Shown here: one piece after another, positions 59,948 to 64,000 of the stretch
Layout: each line of letters opens with the position of its first letter
Position numbering within the stretch: the first letter of the stretch is position 1
NCBI GenBank assembly: GCA_947496705.1
Contig: CANMDW010000024.1
Coordinates: 19,107-83,106 of the forward strand
Length of the DNA stretch: 64,000 bases
Direction of reading: 5' to 3'
From: an uncultured Aquimarina sp.
GTDB taxonomy: Bacteria; Bacteroidota; Bacteroidia; Flavobacteriales; Flavobacteriaceae
Made by a program: the position numbers and the translations under genes
Notes under the pieces: model-generated
Told to the model about the DNA's origin: nothing
The model's input: the letters and a program-made list of their open reading frames with translations, nothing else
The model's database searches: none

Positions 59948-61186
59948 TCAAGAAACCGCTTTAAGCTTCTTAATCGTAGATTTTTTTAATTTTTTCTCGG
60001 CATAATCCTTGGTCACTCTAAACTCTGTCTCTTCACTTTCTGGTAACTCATACATGGCATCTGTTAAAATTGCTTCACAAAGCGATCTTAAACCTCTTGC
60101 ACCAAGCTTATACTCCATTGCCTTTTCGACAATATGCTCTAAAGCGCCATCAGTAATTGAAAAAGATATATTATCCATTTCAAATAACTTTTTGTACTGC
60201 TTTATGATCGCATTTTTGGGATCGGTAAGTATAGATCTAAGCGTCTCTTGATCCAATGGGTTCATATAAGAAAGCACCGGAAGTCGTCCTATAATCTCGG
60301 GGATCAATCCAAAATCCTTTAAATCCTTTGGGATAATATATTGAAGCAGATTATCTTTTTCTATCACATCTTCACTCTTAGATGCGCTATATCCAACAGC
60401 CTGCATATTTAATCGTTTCTGAATGATTTTTTCGATTCCGTCAAAGGCACCTCCAGCAATAAAGAGAATATTTTCGGTATTTACCTCTATGAATTTCTGA
60501 TCAGGGTGTTTTCTACCTCCTTTTGGGGGGACATTTACTATAGTTCCTTCGAGTAGCTTAAGCAATGCCTGCTGCACTCCTTCACCAGAAACATCTCTGG
60601 TAATACTTGGGTTATCGCTTTTGCGTGCTATTTTATCGATCTCATCGATAAATACAATACCTCTTTGTGCTTTTTCAAGATTATAATCTGCAGCTTGCAA
60701 CAATCGGGTGAGAATACTCTCTACATCCTCTCCTACATAGCCGGCCTCGGTAAGCACAGTAGCATCTACGATAGCCAAAGGAACATTAAGCATTTTGGCA
60801 ATAGTTTTGGCCATCAATGTTTTACCGGTTCCCGTTTGACCTACCATAATGATATTGCTCTTCTGAATCTCAATATCATCATCGGTCTGCGGCTGAAGCA
60901 GTCGTTTATAGTGATTATACACTGCAACAGACATGATTTTTTTGGTAAACTCCTGCCCTATCACATACTCATCCAAAAACTTTTTGATAGCCATAGGCTT
61001 GCGCAACATCAACTCATTGCTAAGCTCACCAGTTTCTTCGTCTTTGGCTTCCTCTACTACAATACCATGTGCCTGAACGATACATCGATCACAAATATGG
61101 GCATCTAACCCAGCTATAAGCAAATTAGTTTCAGGCTTTTTTCTCCCACAAAAAGAGCATTCTAAATCTTCCTTGGCCATAGTCAT
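59948..61186 (-). CDS. clpX: ATP-dependent unfoldase ClpX
   Basis: 412 residues. Zinc finger CSFCGRKKPE with CDRC (about residues 10-35), Walker A VGQTGTGKTLMA (about 115), pore loop GYVGEDV, Walker B IVFIDEIDKIARKS (about 178-191) and sensor regions are all present. It unfolds tagged proteins and feeds them to ClpP. In the tig-clpP-clpX order, third gene on the - strand. The ClpP-binding loop reads VGYSA rather than the IGF of enterics. Confidence 0.96.
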   Translation of the reverse strand: MTMAKEDLECSFCGRKKPETNLLIAGLDAHICDRCIVQAHGIVVEEAKDEETGELSNELMLRKPMAIKKFLDEYVIGQEFTKKIMSVAVYNHYKRLLQPQTDDDIEIQKSNIIMVGQTGTGKTLMAKTIAKMLNVPLAIVDATVLTEAGYVGEDVESILTRLLQAADYNLEKAQRGIVFIDEIDKIARKSDNPSITRDVSGEGVQQALLKLLEGTIVNVPPKGGRKHPDQKFIEVNTENILFIAGGAFDGIEKIIQKRLNMQAVGYSASKSEDVIEKDNLLQYIIPKDLKDFGLIPEIIGRLPVLSYMNPLDQETLRSILTDPKNAIIKQYKKLFEMDNISFSITDGALEHIVEKAMEYKLGARGLRSLCEAILTDAMYELPESEETEFRVTKDYAEKKLKKSTIKKLKAVS

Positions 61187-61380
61187 TTAGTTTCAATTAT
61201 CTGCTTCCATCATATTGTTTTTCAACAATCAAGCCCGCTGTGCCCGCAGGTGAATTCGCATAATAATCATTTTGGTTAATACTATATTTTTTTAATTATG
61301 TTTATTTATTACAATAAACTCATCTTGCGCACAACAAATCTGAAGGATAAATTTTCCTTCAGAAAACAAGAAAAACTATA

Positions 61381-62055
61381 TCATTCTCTGGTTAATATTT
61401 CATCGATCATTCCATATTCAAGAGCCTTATCAGCTTTCATCCAATAATCTCTATCACTATCTTCATATACTTTATCATAGGTCTGTCCAGAATGTTTTGC
61501 AATAATTTTATACAGTTCTTCTTTCAGTATCAAGATCTCACGAGCTGTAATTTCTATGTCACTGGCTTGTCCTTGTGCTCCTCCCAAAGGTTGATGAATC
61601 ATCACACGGCTATGTGGTAAGCCCGAACGCTTCCCTTTTTGTCCGGCACATAATAACACCGCACTCATAGATGCAGCCATACCAGTACAAATTGTAGCAA
61701 CATTGGGTTTAATAAATTGCATGGTGTCATAAATTCCGAGGCCTGCATAAACGCTACCTCCCGGAGAGTTAATATATATTTGAATATCTTTTGAAGAATC
61801 GACACTTTCCAGGAATAACAATTGAGCTTGAACAATATTGGCTACCTGATCATTAATTCCTGTTCCCAAAAATATGATGCGATCCATCATCAAACGCGAG
61901 AAAACATCAAAAATAGCAATATTCATTTGACGTTCTTCTATGATATTAGGAGTCATCCCAACCGGATGCATACTACTAATGATCTGATCATAGTAATTAC
62001 TATTGACCCCATGGTGCTTTGTTGCGTATTTTTCGAATTCTTTTCCGTAATCCAT
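61381..62055 (-). CDS. clpP: ATP-dependent Clp protease proteolytic subunit ClpP
   Basis: 224 residues. The serine is in TGMAASMSAVLLCAG (about residue 120), the histidine in SRVMIHQPLGG (about 147), with Asp further on. It forms the double-ring chamber that degrades proteins delivered by ClpX. A 100-base gap to tig upstream and a 194-base gap to clpX downstream suggest a shared or sequential control. Confidence 0.97.
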   Translation of the reverse strand: MDYGKEFEKYATKHHGVNSNYYDQIISSMHPVGMTPNIIEERQMNIAIFDVFSRLMMDRIIFLGTGINDQVANIVQAQLLFLESVDSSKDIQIYINSPGGSVYAGLGIYDTMQFIKPNVATICTGMAASMSAVLLCAGQKGKRSGLPHSRVMIHQPLGGAQGQASDIEITAREILILKEELYKIIAKHSGQTYDKVYEDSDRDYWMKADKALEYGMIDEILTRE

Positions 62056-62155
62056 GTGTTTTTTCTGAAATTTTATTGATGAAAAAAGCGCTAAACTTAT
62101 GATGGTTTAACGCCTTAAATATAAGTATAAATTCCTTAGTAAATTATAACAACTA

Positions 62156-63478
62156 CTATTTGTAAACTTCTTTTATGAATTCGTCAAAACTAACCTCTTT
62201 TGTTTTTAGTTTAGCGTTCTCTTTAAAATAATTTAACAATTTTTTGCTCATTAATTGTTCAGAAATCCTCTTTACTTCATCCTGATTTGACAATATTCTG
62301 GCGGCAATATCTTCTAATTCTTTATCCTGAGGTGAATTTTGACCAAACTGAGCCATTTGAGCCCTAATCAGATCCTTGGAAAAATCCTTTAATTCTTCAA
62401 AGGTAACCTGAAGATTATTATCGTTAATTATCTTACCTTCGATTAACTGATAACGCAATCCCTTCTCACTTTTTTCATATTCATCTTTTGCTTCATCTTC
62501 GGTCAAAGGGCTTTCTCCTGTAGCACGTATCCACTTCTGTAAAAAATCAACAGGAAGATCAAACTTTGTATTTTCTAATGCATTTTCGGTAATATCATTA
62601 AGTAATTGCTGCTCTGATTGTTGCTCGAATTGACGTTCTGCATCTTCTTTAATCTTTTCCTTAAGCTCGGTTACCGTTTTTATAGTACCCGGACCATATA
62701 ATTTATCAAATAATTCCTGATCCAAATCTGCAAGCTCTTGTTTATTTATTTCAGAAACAGTAAAAGTAATCTCTATATCCAGACCATGAGCCTCATCATG
62801 GGCTATTTTTAAAGCATTGATCAGATCATGATCGTCATTAAACAGCCCTTTGGTTTTTAAGCTAATAACGTCACCAACCTTGGACCCAATAAATTTATCA
62901 AGGTTTTTCTTTCCTTTAATTTTTTCCAGAGAAACTGTGGTTGTATTATCTATTTCCTTTTCTTCATTTACAAAAGAACCAGCAATAAGATCTTCTTTTT
63001 CTGCAGTATCTTTAGAAATGAGTTTGCCATATTGCTTTTGAATGGTTTTGATCTGATTATCGATCATCTCATCATTTGCAACAATTTTATAGTGAGTAAT
63101 CGCTTTTTTACCATTCAGCTTAACTTCAAATTTTGGAGCCAATCCAAGTTCGAATTCGAAAGAATAATCCCCGGCATCCCAATCAAAATTTTCTTGTTCT
63201 TTGGGTAGCGGATTTCCTAAAACATCCAGCTTTTCTTCGGTAAGATATTTGTTTAAAGCATCCTGCAATAATTTATTAACCTCATCTACCAACACTGCTT
63301 TCCCATATTGTTTTTTTACAAGTCCCATAGGCACATGCCCTTTTCTAAAACCAGGAATATTAGCATTTTTACGGTAGTCTTTAAGTATTTTCTCTACCTT
63401 ATTGTTATAATCTTCTTTAGCGATATCTACTGTTACTACAGCATTTAATTCGTCTAATTGCTCTTTTGAAATATTCAT
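62156..63478 (-). CDS. tig: Trigger factor
   Basis: 440 residues. Ribosome-binding tip PGFRKGHVPMG (about 41-51) is the conserved signature, followed by the FKBP-like prolyl isomerase region and C-terminal helical arms. It meets nascent chains at the ribosome exit. It is followed by clpP and clpX, the usual bacterial order. Confidence 0.96.
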   Translation of the reverse strand: MNISKEQLDELNAVVTVDIAKEDYNNKVEKILKDYRKNANIPGFRKGHVPMGLVKKQYGKAVLVDEVNKLLQDALNKYLTEEKLDVLGNPLPKEQENFDWDAGDYSFEFELGLAPKFEVKLNGKKAITHYKIVANDEMIDNQIKTIQKQYGKLISKDTAEKEDLIAGSFVNEEKEIDNTTTVSLEKIKGKKNLDKFIGSKVGDVISLKTKGLFNDDHDLINALKIAHDEAHGLDIEITFTVSEINKQELADLDQELFDKLYGPGTIKTVTELKEKIKEDAERQFEQQSEQQLLNDITENALENTKFDLPVDFLQKWIRATGESPLTEDEAKDEYEKSEKGLRYQLIEGKIINDNNLQVTFEELKDFSKDLIRAQMAQFGQNSPQDKELEDIAARILSNQDEVKRISEQLMSKKLLNYFKENAKLKTKEVSFDEFIKEVYK

Positions 63479-63572
63479 TATCTACTACGTGTTAACTACT
63501 AAAAATTGGCTTGCAAAAGTAACACTTTTTTGTCTTCCAACAAATTTTTAACTCCCTGAAAAACAGCGAGCT

Positions 63573-63914
63573 TTAATCTTTTTTCAAAACCGAATGCAGT
63601 ATCGATTGAAATATGGACAGTAACACACTAAAGATCAATGCCCATAACCATCCATTTACATTAAAACCAGCGATAAAATAATCGGCCAGTAAAATAATAG
63701 CCGCATTAATCACCAAAAGAAACAGCCCTAAAGTAATTACTGTAGCTGGTAACGTTAAAAATACTAAAACAGGTTTTACGAAAGCATTTAAAATTACTAA
63801 AACCACCGCAACTATTAAAGCACTCACATAATTATCTACTCCAACTCCCGGGAGGATTTCTGCTAAAACAAGCACAGCAATGGCGCTTAAAATTATTTTC
63901 AATAAAAATTTCAT
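63573..63914 (-). CDS. Phage holin family 4 (PF04020-like) membrane protein
   Basis: 113 residues with about four hydrophobic segments and a compact, loop-poor structure (LLKIILSAIAVLVLAEILPGVGV; SALIVAVVLVILNAFVKPVL). The family is named for a phage holin but is widespread in chromosomes. Upstream of tig on the same strand. Function unknown in cells. Confidence 0.8.
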   Translation of the reverse strand: MKFLLKIILSAIAVLVLAEILPGVGVDNYVSALIVAVVLVILNAFVKPVLVFLTLPATVITLGLFLLVINAAIILLADYFIAGFNVNGWLWALIFSVLLSIFQSILHSVLKKD

Positions 63915-64000
63915 ACACTTATACTATTTAGTGTCTGGTCGGAAATATATCACTATTAAATTTGTTTCTTTTTGCGCTATTTTTATTTGTTTTTTATCGC

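Noticed and set aside
63573..63914. True phage lysis holin
   Set aside because: The PF04020 family is common in bacterial chromosomes, and the gene stands beside tig-clpP-clpX with no phage genes.

Overview
The window looks like a chromosomal segment of a marine flavobacterium (Bacteroidota, Aquimarina-like). The supporting signs are AT-rich DNA, -7 boxes of the TAnnTTTG type without strong Shine-Dalgarno sites, secreted proteins ending in type IX secretion (T9SS) sorting domains, an HPPK-deoxynucleoside kinase fusion, and GC-rich palindromic repeats scattered through genes and spacers. The genus is an inference.

Positions 1-19.5 kb are accessory DNA, read almost wholly on the + strand. From 1 to 7.4 kb lies a tight run of mostly unrecognised genes with one-pass membrane proteins and three cell-wall-active candidates (peptidoglycan-binding, CHAP-like amidase, L,D-transpeptidase-like). 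This resembles the structural and lysis block of a virus or virus-derived element, though no capsid, terminase or integrase could be identified. From 8.1 to 9.8 kb is an array of 18 tRNA genes covering 15 amino acids (Ala, Gly, Val, Thr and Met are absent). Three of these carry extra sequence in the T-loop: 51 nt in Ser-GCU and Gln (homologous to each other) and a 40-nt GC-rich palindrome in Ser-UGA. Just downstream (10.2-10.6 kb) a tRNA-Lys is split inside its anticodon stem by 162 nt, among six copies of a 21-nt motif. This lies in the leader of a 745-aa protein with a RING-like cysteine cluster and a TerD-like region. Then follow a membrane protein, a very basic small protein, a Dam-type adenine methylase, a RecA-fold ATPase, a membrane-anchored protein, a GHKL ATPase and a small HTH protein.

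Positions 19.8-28.5 kb (- strand) hold a six-gene operon with overlapping or nearly touching genes: a DUF4007 protein, a large P-loop ATPase and a PAPS-reductase-like PP-loop protein (together like SspB-SspC-SspD of single-strand phosphorothioation), then an unknown 551-aa protein, an AAA ATPase and a PIN-fold nuclease candidate. It is best read as a phosphorothioate-linked phage defence cassette. A small gene at 28.9 kb is cut by a TAG codon inside its C-terminal HTH.

From 29.7 kb the content is mostly housekeeping: tRNA-Leu and tRNA-Gly, mutS, a TrmH-family methyltransferase, a giant subtilase/phosphoesterase fusion and an M43 metalloprotease (both T9SS cargo), an M19 dipeptidase, folK-dNK, a queuosine-precursor transporter, an AsmA-like protein, a duplicated two-gene module of beta-helix plus small secreted protein, a LysE exporter, a PLP decarboxylase, a DUF2797 protein, a GH3-family protein and the tig-clpP-clpX cluster. 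Between the convergent dipeptidase and folK genes sit about 14 head-to-tail 21-bp repeat units, and a 163-bp inverted-repeat element abuts the clpX stop codon.
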